Shown: positions 1 to 5,718, numbered from the stretch's first letter. The stretch is 6,490 nucleotides of DNA from Bacteroidales bacterium (GCA_030600625.1 JAUVLS010000080.1:1-6490); one strand, 5' to 3'. Notes: generated by a model not told the origin, from the letters alone. Translations and numbers: made by a program.

Positions 1-146
1 ACAGGTTAAGTACGGTAAAAAATGCCGACCAGATTGTTGTTTTGGAAAAAGGTAAAATAGTAGAAAAAGGAACACATGCTGAACTAACTAAAAAGAAGGG
101 TGCGTATTACGAGTTAGTGAAGAATCAGTTGGAATTAGGTAATTGA
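1..146 (+). CDS. ABC exporter ATPase, C-terminal end (partial)
   Basis: Only the last 48 codons are present, and the gene runs off the left edge. The first two bases complete a His codon if the preceding base is C, giving (H)RLSTVKNAD. This is the H-loop region of an ABC nucleotide-binding domain, whose His contacts the ATP gamma-phosphate. It is followed by the usual [18 protein letters not shown] segment (a beta strand, a turn and the GTHxEL motif) and a short helical tail ending in ELGN and TGA. Both the phrase and the tail are typical of exporter-type ABC proteins in which membrane and ATPase domains are fused. The downstream HlyD-type gene on the same strand suggests a type I or peptide exporter. 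Whether an N-terminal C39 peptidase domain exists cannot be seen here. The family call is secure; the substrate is unknown. Confidence 0.9.
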   Translation, partial: RLSTVKNADQIVVLEKGKIVEKGTHAELTKKKGAYYELVKNQLELGN

Positions 147-151
147 TATAT

Positions 152-180
152 TGTTATACTGTTAAATTGTTAAACTGTTG
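152..180 (+). repeat. Left 8-base-period array (TGTTAAAY units)
   Basis: The stretch reads as consecutive 8-base units TGTTATAC, TGTTAAAT, TGTTAAAC and a partial TGTTG. It begins six bases after the stop of the ABC gene. Bases 158-179 are the inverted counterpart of 609-630, matching at 20 of 22 positions, so the same kind of array lies on both sides of the four-helix-bundle gene in opposite orientation. Confidence 0.8.
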
Positions 181-187
181 TAAAATC

Positions 188-191
188 GAGG
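188..191 (+). promoter_or_regulatory. Shine-Dalgarno-like GAGG before the four-helix-bundle gene
   Basis: GAGG lies six bases upstream of the ATG at 198, a good position for ribosome binding. None of the other start codons in this window has a comparable site. This may mean the gene came from elsewhere or needs stronger initiation. Confidence 0.45.
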
Positions 192-197
192 TTTGTT

Positions 198-569
198 ATG
201 AATTATTTATCACTAAAAGATTTAAATTCTTATAATCTATCTTTTAATTTATCAAATTATATTTGGGACATTGTAATTAAGTGGGATTATTTTGCTAAAG
301 ATACAGTAGGTAAGCAGTTTGTACGTTCCGTAGACTCAATTTCTGCAAATATAGCTGAAGGTTTTGGAAGATATCATAAAAAGGATAAAATCCTATTTTA
401 TAGATATAGTTATGGCTCAATTCAGGAATCAATAAATTGGACTGAAAAAGCCAAGGTCAGAAAACTTATTAACGCGGAACAATATCAAAAAATAATAAAT
501 GATTTAAACTATCTACCCAAAGAAGTAAATTCATTAATTAAATTTACTAACGAAAAACTAAAAATCTAA
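198..569 (+). CDS. Four-helix-bundle protein (S23/IVP family)
   Basis: The 123-residue product has the family signature SISANIAEGFGR at residues 47-58 and the following FYRYSYGSIQES segment at 67-78, both typical of four-helix-bundle proteins first seen as intervening-sequence proteins of 23S rRNA. The length is normal for the family. The predicted order is helix 1 around residues 15-33, helix 2 around 38-56, helix 3 around 62-90 and helix 4 around 94-120. There is no signal peptide or membrane segment. The biochemical role of stand-alone members is not established. The fold is shared with the Avd accessory protein of diversity-generating retroelements, but no reverse transcriptase or template/variable repeat pair is present here. 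The gene interrupts an ABC exporter/HlyD pair and is flanked by inverted short-period arrays. The ATG at 198 is supported by GAGG six bases upstream. Family confidence is high; function is unknown. Confidence 0.9.
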   Translation: MNYLSLKDLNSYNLSFNLSNYIWDIVIKWDYFAKDTVGKQFVRSVDSISANIAEGFGRYHKKDKILFYRYSYGSIQESINWTEKAKVRKLINAEQYQKIINDLNYLPKEVNSLIKFTNEKLKI

Positions 570-604
570 AATGCATAATTGTGCTTCTAACAAAACATAC
601 AGTA

Positions 605-649
605 ATTTAACAGTTTAGCCATTTAACAGTTTAGCCATTTAACAATTTA
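605..649 (-). repeat. Right 8-base-period array (inverted copy)
   Basis: On the plus strand a 16-base unit, ATTTAACAGTTTAGCC, occurs twice exactly (605-620 and 621-636) and is followed by ATTTAACA and ATTTA. Read on the minus strand it becomes alternating TGTTAAAT and GGCTAAAC 8-mers, the same register as the left array. The array ends only six bases before the ATG of the HlyD-type gene, so it forms that gene's immediate translation-initiation region. Confidence 0.85.
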
Positions 650-655
650 ATATTC

Positions 656-1987
656 ATGGATCAACAGCATAAAATAGAGCACGAACAATCATTAGAAAAA
701 ATAGAACTCCGCTCAAACGAGGTACAGGAAATTCTCAGTCGTCCTCCAAAATGGATTGTAAGGTGGGGAATTACAATAGTATTTTTTATTGTAGCCGTAA
801 TTATTATTGGTAGTTGGTTTTTTAAATATCCTGATATTGTTACCGCCGATATTGTTTTAACTACTGAAAACCCTCCGGCTCCTGTTTTAGCAAAAACAAC
901 CGGTAAAATTCAAAATTTATTTGTTTCAGATAATGATTTGGTTACAAAAAATCAAGTTGTAGGTGTAATTGAGAACCCCGGGAATTATGAATCGGTTGAG
1001 AGTTTAGCAAAAAATCTGAAGAAGTTTAAAAGTAATTTCAAATCCGGAGAAATAATTAATTTATCATACAAAACGTATATCCTTGGTGAAATACAGGTTA
1101 ATTATGCAAGCTTTTATAAACACATAGATGAATATAATAAAACGATTAAGTTAGATTATCATCAACGTAAAATTGAATTGTATAAAAAGGAACTTAAGAA
1201 ATACGAACTTTATTTAGTGAACTTAAACGTTCAAAACGGAATATTAAAGGAAGGATATCAGTTAACAAGAAAACAGTTCGATCGCGATTCTGTTTTGTAT
1301 GTACAGAATTTGTTATCAGAATCAAATTTTGAAAAATCAAAGTCGGAATTACTTTCTAAATCGTATAATTTAGAACAAAACAATTTGTCTGTCACAAACA
1401 CTGAAATTCAAGTTGAACAATTGAATCAAAGTATCCTTGAACTGGAATTACAACAAGAGAAGCAGATTTCAGATCAGGTTATTCTTATTTGGGAATCGTA
1501 TAAAAATCTTCTTTCGGCAATTGATACATGGAGACATCATTATGTTCTTATTGCACCGACAAATGGTGTAGTTACTTTTAATCAGTTCTGGAACGAAAAT
1601 CAAACTGTAAAATCCGGAGAAACAGTTTTAACAGTTATCCCTCAGAACGAGGGTGAAATGATTGGTAAAGTACAATTAACATTTCAGGGTGCCGGAAAAG
1701 TTAAAGAAGGTCAATTTGCAAATATTCAATTTGCAAATTATCCATATATGGAATTCGGAATGGTTAAAGGAATAATAAGATCCATTTCACTTGCTCCAAA
1801 TAATAATTATTATACAGCCGAAATTGAATTGCCTGAAGGATTAAGTACTTTTTATGGAGTAGATTTAGAATTTAAACAGGAGATGCAAGGTACAGCAGAA
1901 ATAATTACTGAAGATATCCGCTTATTAGAAAAGATAGTAAGGCCACTTCGGTATATTTTAAATAAAAATACTAAGTTTGGCGATTAG
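656..1987 (+). CDS. HlyD-family membrane fusion (adaptor) protein
   Basis: The 443-residue protein would link an inner-membrane ABC exporter to an outer-membrane channel. Residues 1-35 are cytoplasmic and charged. One membrane helix lies at about 36-56 (WGITIVFFIVAVIIIGSWFF). The first half of a lipoyl-like domain is at about 75-108 (VLAKTTGKIQNLFVSDNDLV). A long Lys/Glu/Leu/Gln-rich region at about 160-275 is consistent with an alpha-hairpin coiled coil. The second lipoyl half is at about 298-328 (LIAPTNGVVTF, KSGETVLTVIP), and a beta-barrel region runs to about 412. The C-terminal GTAEIITEDIRLLEKIVRPLR is a recurrent ending of bacteriocin- or peptide-exporter adaptors. The partner is probably the truncated ABC protein at the left edge, although the four-helix-bundle element now lies between them. 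The ATG at 656 is chosen because a stop lies in frame at 632. The substrate is unknown. Confidence 0.92.
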   Translation: MDQQHKIEHEQSLEKIELRSNEVQEILSRPPKWIVRWGITIVFFIVAVIIIGSWFFKYPDIVTADIVLTTENPPAPVLAKTTGKIQNLFVSDNDLVTKNQVVGVIENPGNYESVESLAKNLKKFKSNFKSGEIINLSYKTYILGEIQVNYASFYKHIDEYNKTIKLDYHQRKIELYKKELKKYELYLVNLNVQNGILKEGYQLTRKQFDRDSVLYVQNLLSESNFEKSKSELLSKSYNLEQNNLSVTNTEIQVEQLNQSILELELQQEKQISDQVILIWESYKNLLSAIDTWRHHYVLIAPTNGVVTFNQFWNENQTVKSGETVLTVIPQNEGEMIGKVQLTFQGAGKVKEGQFANIQFANYPYMEFGMVKGIIRSISLAPNNNYYTAEIELPEGLSTFYGVDLEFKQEMQGTAEIITEDIRLLEKIVRPLRYILNKNTKFGD

Positions 1988-2001
1988 GTTTTAACTAAAC
2001 A

Positions 2002-2034
2002 AAACATCCGATGTTTCAAAAACATCGGATGTTT
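2002..2034. terminator. Hairpin between convergent genes, likely bidirectional terminator
   Basis: The arms 2002-2016 and 2020-2034 are perfect reverse complements (15 base pairs) around a three-base loop, CAA. Each arm (AAACATCCGATGTTT and AAACATCGGATGTTT) is also nearly a palindrome by itself, so the arms are direct repeats apart from one base. It lies 14 bases past the HlyD stop and 9 bases past the stop of the convergent DUF3127 gene. T-runs on both sides are short (GTTT then TATATAT on plus; TTTTGTTTAG on minus). Confidence 0.75.
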
Positions 2035-2043
2035 ATATATCAA

Positions 2044-2427
2044 TTAGAATGGCAAATCATCAGGTTCATCGTTTTCCGGAGGTAAATCATCTAAGGATGG
2101 AGGAGGAGACATATTCCCGTCATCAGAACTTTGATTTTGAACTTTTTCAATTTTCCAGGCATCAAGGTTTGTAAAATAATTTACTTTGCCGTCACGTTCC
2201 CATTTATTTCCACGAATATTGAAATTCACTTTTATTTCATCATTAAGCTCGATGTTATCCACAAGATTACATCTGTCTTGAGTTAATTGAAATTTAATAT
2301 GATCAGTAAATTCCATGCCGCCATTAGATTCCGTTTTTTCAATAACAAATTCACGTTTCTTAAAACGGTCATTTACCTGAACCATATTATATTTTTCGAT
2401 TAATTTACCTGTGATTTCGAAACTCAT
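2044..2427 (-). CDS. DUF3127 protein with SSB-like C-terminal tip
   Basis: The 127-residue protein starts MSFEITGKLIEKY and contains a compact beta-rich core up to about residue 95, including KREFVIE (24-30), IKFQL (44-48) and VNYFTNLDAWKIEKV (82-96). These features match the DUF3127 family, which is common in Bacteroidota. The order of strands and the F/W-containing pattern resemble the OB fold of single-stranded DNA-binding proteins. Residues 97-127 form a low-complexity, Pro- and Asp-rich tail ending DEPDDLPF. This is very close to the SSB C-terminal tip that recruits replication and repair partners (consensus DDDIPF). From this I infer a nucleic-acid-binding role, but no experiment is known to me. 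The gene is convergent with hlyD and about 200 bases downstream of the cyclophilin gene on the same strand. The start is the first ATG of the family-like N-terminus, and no Shine-Dalgarno is seen. Confidence 0.85.
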   Translation of the reverse strand: MSFEITGKLIEKYNMVQVNDRFKKREFVIEKTESNGGMEFTDHIKFQLTQDRCNLVDNIELNDEIKVNFNIRGNKWERDGKVNYFTNLDAWKIEKVQNQSSDDGNMSPPPSLDDLPPENDEPDDLPF

Positions 2428-2530
2428 AATTATCTGATTTAAATTTTAGTAATTGCCTAAGGTTTTGTATTTACGATCTCAGAGTTCTAAAATCAGAAAT
2501 CGATGTAGTTTAGTTAATAATTCTATTTTG

Positions 2531-2595
2531 ACCTGTCAGAGTCTTGTGTTTTCAAATTAATAAACCCTGACAGGTTTTTCAAACTCTGTCAGGTT
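2531..2595. repeat. Triple CTGACAG/CTGTCAG repeat cluster
   Basis: Three copies of a short motif lie in the 200-base gap between the DUF3127 and cyclophilin genes: A at 2531-2542 (ACCTGTCAGAGT), B at 2562-2577 (AAACCCTGACAGGTTT) and C at 2581-2595 (AAACTCTGTCAGGTT). A and C share one orientation, and B is inverted. B can pair with A (8 base pairs, 2567-2574 with 2532-2539) or with C (8 base pairs, 2566-2573 with 2586-2593), so the two hairpins exclude each other. No strong T-tract follows either one. It may be an interspersed repeat, or a weak terminator for the cyclophilin gene. The rest of the gap (2428-2530, 2596-2627) shows nothing I can name. Confidence 0.7.
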
Positions 2596-2627
2596 AAATG
2601 GTATACAACGCTGAATAAAAAATCGAT

Positions 2628-3065
2628 CTATTCTTCGTTAATGATTATTTTTTCTATAGTATCACCTTGTTTGATGGTATCAATTACCTCAAGACCTTCA
2701 TAAACTTTTCCAAATACTGTGTGATTACGATCCAGGTGTTGAGTATTTTCACGACTATGGCAAATAAAAAATTGTGAGCCTCCTGTATCTCTTCCGGCAT
2801 GTGCCATTGAAAGCACACCTTTGTCATGATATTGATTATCACCATCCAACTCACATTTAATTGTATATCCCGGTCCGCCCATTCCTGTACCATCAGGACA
2901 ACCTCCTTGTATAACAAAATTAGGAATTACTCGATGAAATGTTAATCCATCATAAAAACCTTCTTTTGATAATTTTACAAAATTTTCTACAGTACCAGGA
3001 GCATCTTTTTCAAAGAACTCAACCTTCATAGTACCCTTTTCTGTGATTATTTCAGCTTTTTTCAT
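2628..3065 (-). CDS. Cyclophilin-type peptidyl-prolyl isomerase
   Basis: The 145-residue, single-domain cyclophilin would catalyse cis-trans isomerisation of Xaa-Pro bonds in the cytoplasm, since there is no signal peptide. Catalytic-site residues are visible: F43-H44-R45 (the key Arg), F50, Q53 in VIQGG, MAHAG at 87-91, Q98-F99-F100 in GGSQFFICH, and L111 and H115 in [12 protein letters not shown]. Relative to human cyclophilin A, the Trp of the cyclosporin pocket (W121) is replaced by His110, a kind of change I recall as common in small bacterial cyclophilins, so drug binding is probably weak. Length is normal for the short cytoplasmic class. It lies just downstream of the FKBP-type isomerase gene, with a terminator hairpin in between whose T-tract ends 12 bases before this ATG. 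A separate promoter or read-through is therefore needed. No Shine-Dalgarno is present. Confidence 0.95.
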   Translation of the reverse strand: MKKAEIITEKGTMKVEFFEKDAPGTVENFVKLSKEGFYDGLTFHRVIPNFVIQGGCPDGTGMGGPGYTIKCELDGDNQYHDKGVLSMAHAGRDTGGSQFFICHSRENTQHLDRNHTVFGKVYEGLEVIDTIKQGDTIEKIIINEE

Positions 3066-3077
3066 AATATTGAGGAT

Positions 3078-3111
3078 AAAAAAACAAGCGTTTTATTTCA
3101 CACGCTTGTTT
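3078..3111 (-). terminator. Intrinsic terminator after the FKBP gene
   Basis: Bases 3102-3111 and 3082-3091 form a perfect 10-base-pair stem (AAACAAGCGT with ACGCTTGTTT) with a 10-base loop. On the minus strand this runs into seven consecutive T (3084-3078). It starts 19 bases after the FKBP stop codon. It is also the leader of the cyclophilin gene, since its T-tract ends 12 bases before that ATG. Confidence 0.85.
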
Positions 3112-3130
3112 ATAAAATTTATAAGATATA

Positions 3131-3847
3131 TTAATTTTCTTTTTTCACTGGAGCTTCCGGAGCTTTTACTTCAAGAAGTTCAACTTCAAATATTAAAGCC
3201 ATATTTCCTTCTAATACTCCTCCCGGACGAACTCTCTGTCCGTAAGCTAATTCTGTAGGAATGTAAAATTTATATTTTGCTCCTTCTTTCATTAACTGCA
3301 TTCCTTCTGTCCAACCAGGAATAACCCTATTTAAAGCTGTTTCAAATAGTTTGTCTTTTTCAACAGAACTGTCAAACACAGTACCATCAATTAAAGTTCC
3401 GTGATAATGACAAACAACTATATCGAGAGCACTTGGAGACTTCCCGGTTCCTTCTTCAATTATTTCGTATTGCAAACCACTCTCTGTAACTATTACGTCT
3501 TCTCTTGTCTTGTTTTCTTCTAAAAATGCCCTGCCTTCTTCTAAATTATCAGCTAGTCCCTTTTCTCTTAGTTCGGTAAAATACTTTTGTATGTAAGGTT
3601 TAATTTCTTCTTCTTTCATTTTAAATTCTTTCTCTTCAATAGCATCAGCTAATCCGTTTAAAAAAGCTTTGTAATTAATTTCTTCTACTTTTGCATTTTT
3701 CAGACTATTTCCAATGTCTGCCCCTAAGGCATAACTTAAAGTGTCTAAATCTGTTTTGATTTTAGCATTACCTGTCATTGTTTGACCACAAGATGATAGT
3801 ATTATTACTGAACCAGTAATAAGTAGTAATAAGTTTTTAATTTTCAT
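3131..3847 (-). CDS. Lipoprotein FKBP-type peptidyl-prolyl isomerase
   Basis: The 238-residue protein starts with a lipoprotein signal (MKIKNLLLLITGSVIILSSC), with the lipobox LSSC placing the lipidated Cys at residue 20. It should be anchored in a membrane facing the periplasm. Residues 32-110 match the helical dimerisation region of FkpA/Mip-type isomerases (LSYALGADIGNSLK, then charged helices). Residues 118-228 are the FKBP domain with the active-site set Y148 (HYHG), F158-D159, V175-I176, W179 (PGW), Y202 (AYG) and F220. The probable role is periplasmic protein folding. An in-frame ATG at 3917-3919 would add 24 residues, but it is rejected. It would bury the signal peptide, and the consensus promoter at 3889-3921 lies inside that extension, so its transcript could not carry the longer start. 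The gene ends at a strong terminator. Confidence 0.93.
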   Translation of the reverse strand: MKIKNLLLLITGSVIILSSCGQTMTGNAKIKTDLDTLSYALGADIGNSLKNAKVEEINYKAFLNGLADAIEEKEFKMKEEEIKPYIQKYFTELREKGLADNLEEGRAFLEENKTREDVIVTESGLQYEIIEEGTGKSPSALDIVVCHYHGTLIDGTVFDSSVEKDKLFETALNRVIPGWTEGMQLMKEGAKYKFYIPTELAYGQRVRPGGVLEGNMALIFEVELLEVKAPEAPVKKEN

Positions 3848-3888
3848 AGTTTTTATTTTTTTGAGATTATTAAATTTTAAGATGAAGT

Positions 3889-3921
3889 GCAAATTTGCTA
3901 ATTTTATTTGAGAAGGCAAAA
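3889..3921 (-). promoter_or_regulatory. Bacteroidota-type promoter of the FKBP gene
   Basis: On the minus strand TTTTG (3921-3917) is followed after 19 bases by CAAATTTG (3897-3890), which matches the TAnnTTTG minus-7 element except at its first base. Transcription would start near 3884, giving a leader of roughly 37 bases before the ATG at 3847. This supports the shorter, lipoprotein form of the gene. Confidence 0.6.
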
Positions 3922-3932
3922 GGAAGTATTTT

Positions 3933-3968
3933 AAAAAAAGTTAAAACTTTAAAATATTTTAAAGTTTT
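3933..3968 (-). terminator. AT-rich palindrome terminator at the end of mnmD
   Basis: Bases 3943-3968 form a perfect 26-base palindrome centred between 3955 and 3956, with half-site AAAACTTTAAAAT. On the minus strand it is followed by AAC and seven T (3939-3933). The mnmD stop codon (3961-3959) lies inside it. The stem has a single G-C pair per arm, so stability is modest. The T-tract and position still favour an intrinsic terminator. Confidence 0.6.
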
Positions 3969-4615
3969 TCAGCTCTAAGGATATGTCTTTTGCCTATTGG
4001 ACCGGGTAATCTTGAAACTTTAAATCCTACACTACGCAAATTGTTTTTAACCATGCCTTTACTACTATATGTAGTTAAAATACCTTGTTTATTTAATGCT
4101 TCATAAATTTTTGCAAAATTTTTAGTACTCCACATTTCCGGTTGTTTATCCGGCGCAAAAGCATCAAAATAAATTAGATCATATTTTTGCGTAAAATTAT
4201 AATTGTTAAAATCTGAGTTTGTTTTCCGGAAAGTAAAGTTTGAAGAAATTTTAACAATTTCGTTCCATTTGCAAGTATGTAGTTTACTATAAACATCTTT
4301 TTGAGCAGCCGACAGGAATTCAGGATAATTAAGTTGATTAATAATTTCCAAATCAACAGGAAATAATTCAATGGCTATATATTCAACTATTAAGTTTCTT
4401 TTTATACTCTCAATATATGTTAATATGGTATTTAGTCCTGTTCCAAAACCTACCTCAAATATTTTGATCGATTTTAATTGACAATAGTTCAAACCTGTTT
4501 CGATAAATACATGTGTTGATTCACTACGAGCTCCATAAGTTGAATGGTAATGTTCTTTAAACTTGTTGGAATAAAGTGTATTGGATCCATCATTGGTTTT
4601 TATAATATTAGTCAT
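3959..4615 (-). CDS. mnmD: tRNA 5-methylaminomethyl-2-thiouridine methyltransferase MnmD
   Basis: The 218-residue protein matches stand-alone MnmD, the methyltransferase half of enterobacterial MnmC. It transfers a methyl group from S-adenosylmethionine to the aminomethyl group at wobble U34, the last step towards mnm5s2U. Seen in the sequence are the N-terminal S31-x-x-THVFIETGL region, SAM motif I FEVGFGTGLN (53-62), the acidic end of strand 2 at E83 (AIELFP), the signature YFDAFAPDKQPEMWS (149-163), and the C-terminal TTYSSKGMVKNNLRSVGF and GPIGKRHILRA blocks. The FAD-dependent MnmC oxidase domain is absent, and the length agrees with a complete single-domain enzyme. It is the first gene of the minus-strand series and divergent from the MerR gene across a 161-base gap. 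The ATG at 4615 is the only start that keeps the conserved N-terminus. No clear promoter consensus was found. Confidence 0.93.
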   Translation of the reverse strand: MTNIIKTNDGSNTLYSNKFKEHYHSTYGARSESTHVFIETGLNYCQLKSIKIFEVGFGTGLNTILTYIESIKRNLIVEYIAIELFPVDLEIINQLNYPEFLSAAQKDVYSKLHTCKWNEIVKISSNFTFRKTNSDFNNYNFTQKYDLIYFDAFAPDKQPEMWSTKNFAKIYEALNKQGILTTYSSKGMVKNNLRSVGFKVSRLPGPIGKRHILRAEKL

Positions 4616-4713
4616 TTTATAAATATAGATTTAATAAAAAATAATAACGATTTTTTAACCTGAATTATTTTTACCGTAGCACAAGACTGTAAATAAATAA
4701 AATAAAAGATACT

Positions 4714-4766
4714 CTGTGCAAGTATTAAAAAAATATTAAAACATTGAACTATTATGTGCAAATGTT
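4714..4766 (+). repeat. Paired TGTGCAA direct repeats in the divergent promoter region
   Basis: The motif CTGTGCAAGTATT (4714-4726) recurs as ATGTGCAAATGTT (4754-4766), exactly 40 bases apart, about four helical turns. Both lie between mnmD and the MerR-type regulator, the second just upstream of the regulator's ATG. A short inverted repeat, ATGTT-N5-AACAT (4762-4776), directly abuts the start codon. These are candidate operator sites for autoregulation, with no independent support. Confidence 0.35.
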
Positions 4767-4776
4767 GTTGTAACAT

Positions 4777-5688
4777 ATGAAAAAATCAATAGACACATTA
4801 AATTTTATGGCAAGCTATTCAATAAAAGAGTTGGAAAATTTATCGGGGATAAAAGCTCATACCATTAGAATTTGGGAAAAACGTTATAGTATTATTAAAC
4901 CGGCACGCACCGATACAAACATTAGGTGTTATTGCGATAATGATTTAAAGAGCTTATTAAATATTGCAATATTAAATCGATATGGTATTCGCATTTCTGA
5001 TATATCAAAATTATCTGATTCTGAGATAACTGAAAAAGTAATTAATATTTCTTCTGATTCATCGAATGCGGAAAATAATATTGAAAACTTAATTGTTGCA
5101 ATGGTTGAAATGGATGAGTATAAATTCGACAGAATACTCTCGCGATACATTATGCACGAAGGGTTTGAGAATTCAGTTATAAAAGTGATTTTTCCATTTT
5201 TTGAAAAGATTGGTTTGTTATGGCAAACAGGATCTATTAATCCGGCTCATGAACATTTTGTGTCAAATTTATTCAGGCAAAAATTGATGGTTGCAATAGA
5301 TAATATTGTTGTTACTGAGAGTCAGGTAGCTAAAAAGTTCCTGTTATTTTTGCCAGAAGCTGAATATCACGAGTTAGCGTTATTGTTTTACAATTATTTA
5401 ATTAAAAAATCAGGTAGGATTGTTTATTATTTAGGAAGTTCTGTACCATTTGAGGATGTTGTTGAAACCAGTAAAATGGTTAATCCCGATTTTCTTTTTA
5501 CATCCTTAACTTCTTCGTTGAATAAAAATGAAGTAATTGAATATTTAAATAATCTGGCACAAACCTTTCCTTTCCAAAAGATATTTGTAACAGGACTACA
5601 GATAAAAGAGAATTTTACAGAATTACCATCAAACGTTCTGAAAGTATCATCACCACTAGATTTTGTAGAAACATTAAAAAACCTGTAA
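4777..5688 (+). CDS. MerR-type regulator with cobalamin-binding domain (CarH/LitR-like)
   Basis: The 303-residue protein has an N-terminal MerR winged helix-turn-helix (residues 13-80; YSIKELENLSGIKAHTIRIWEKRY). A helical bundle follows at about 100-175 and a Rossmann-like cobalamin-binding region at about 185-300, the order found in the photoreceptors CarH and LitR. The B12-capping motif W-x9-EH is intact (W149, E159, H160), and the lower axial ligand is represented by E196-x-H198, although the following Gly is Ala201. Later landmarks are TSLTSSL (242-248) and a single-Gly VTGLQ (271-275) instead of GG. Gln150 occupies the place of the upper-ligand His132 of Thermus CarH. Expected role: DNA-binding repressor or activator sensing adenosylcobalamin and perhaps light. 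The gene precedes an ECF sigma gene. The start may instead be the ATG at 4807 (Met11), just before the winged-helix domain; neither site has a Shine-Dalgarno. Confidence 0.88.
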   Translation: MKKSIDTLNFMASYSIKELENLSGIKAHTIRIWEKRYSIIKPARTDTNIRCYCDNDLKSLLNIAILNRYGIRISDISKLSDSEITEKVINISSDSSNAENNIENLIVAMVEMDEYKFDRILSRYIMHEGFENSVIKVIFPFFEKIGLLWQTGSINPAHEHFVSNLFRQKLMVAIDNIVVTESQVAKKFLLFLPEAEYHELALLFYNYLIKKSGRIVYYLGSSVPFEDVVETSKMVNPDFLFTSLTSSLNKNEVIEYLNNLAQTFPFQKIFVTGLQIKENFTELPSNVLKVSSPLDFVETLKNL

Positions 5689-5718
5689 TTTCTTTAGATT
5701 TATTCTAAATAATACATC

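Larger units (their letters stand above)
152..649 (+). other. Putative inserted four-helix-bundle element
   Basis: This unit consists of one small gene with inverted 8-base-period arrays at its two ends, placed between an ABC exporter gene and its HlyD-type partner. The inverted ends and the split operon suggest an inserted cassette. No transposase or target-site duplication is visible, so mobility is inferred only. Related intervening-sequence proteins are known from insertions in bacterial 23S rRNA genes, which are also bounded by inverted repeats. Confidence 0.45.

Noticed and set aside
152..649. Diversity-generating retroelement, suggested by the Avd-like four-helix fold
   Set aside because: No reverse transcriptase and no template/variable repeat pair were found. 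The signature SANIAEGFGR fits the intervening-sequence protein class.
605..649. CRISPR-like array
   Set aside because: The units are 8 or 16 bases with no spacers and no cas genes; this is a short tandem repeat.
2684..2917. Open frame of 77 codons on the minus strand
   Set aside because: It lies wholly inside the cyclophilin gene in another frame, and its product matches no family I know.
3043..3258. Open frame of 71 codons on the plus strand
   Set aside because: It runs antisense across the FKBP 3' end, its terminator and the cyclophilin start. Its Leu/Ile-rich product is the usual result of reading AT-rich DNA backwards.
3848..3919. Extended N-terminus for the FKBP protein
   Set aside because: The added 24 residues would precede a clear lipoprotein signal, and the extension contains the promoter.
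4174..4371. Open frame of 65 codons inside mnmD
   Set aside because: It overlaps the strongly conserved methyltransferase frame and has no start signal or recognisable motif.
4929..5150. Antisense open frame of 73 codons inside the MerR-type gene
   Set aside because: It is a shadow of the sense gene with no independent support.
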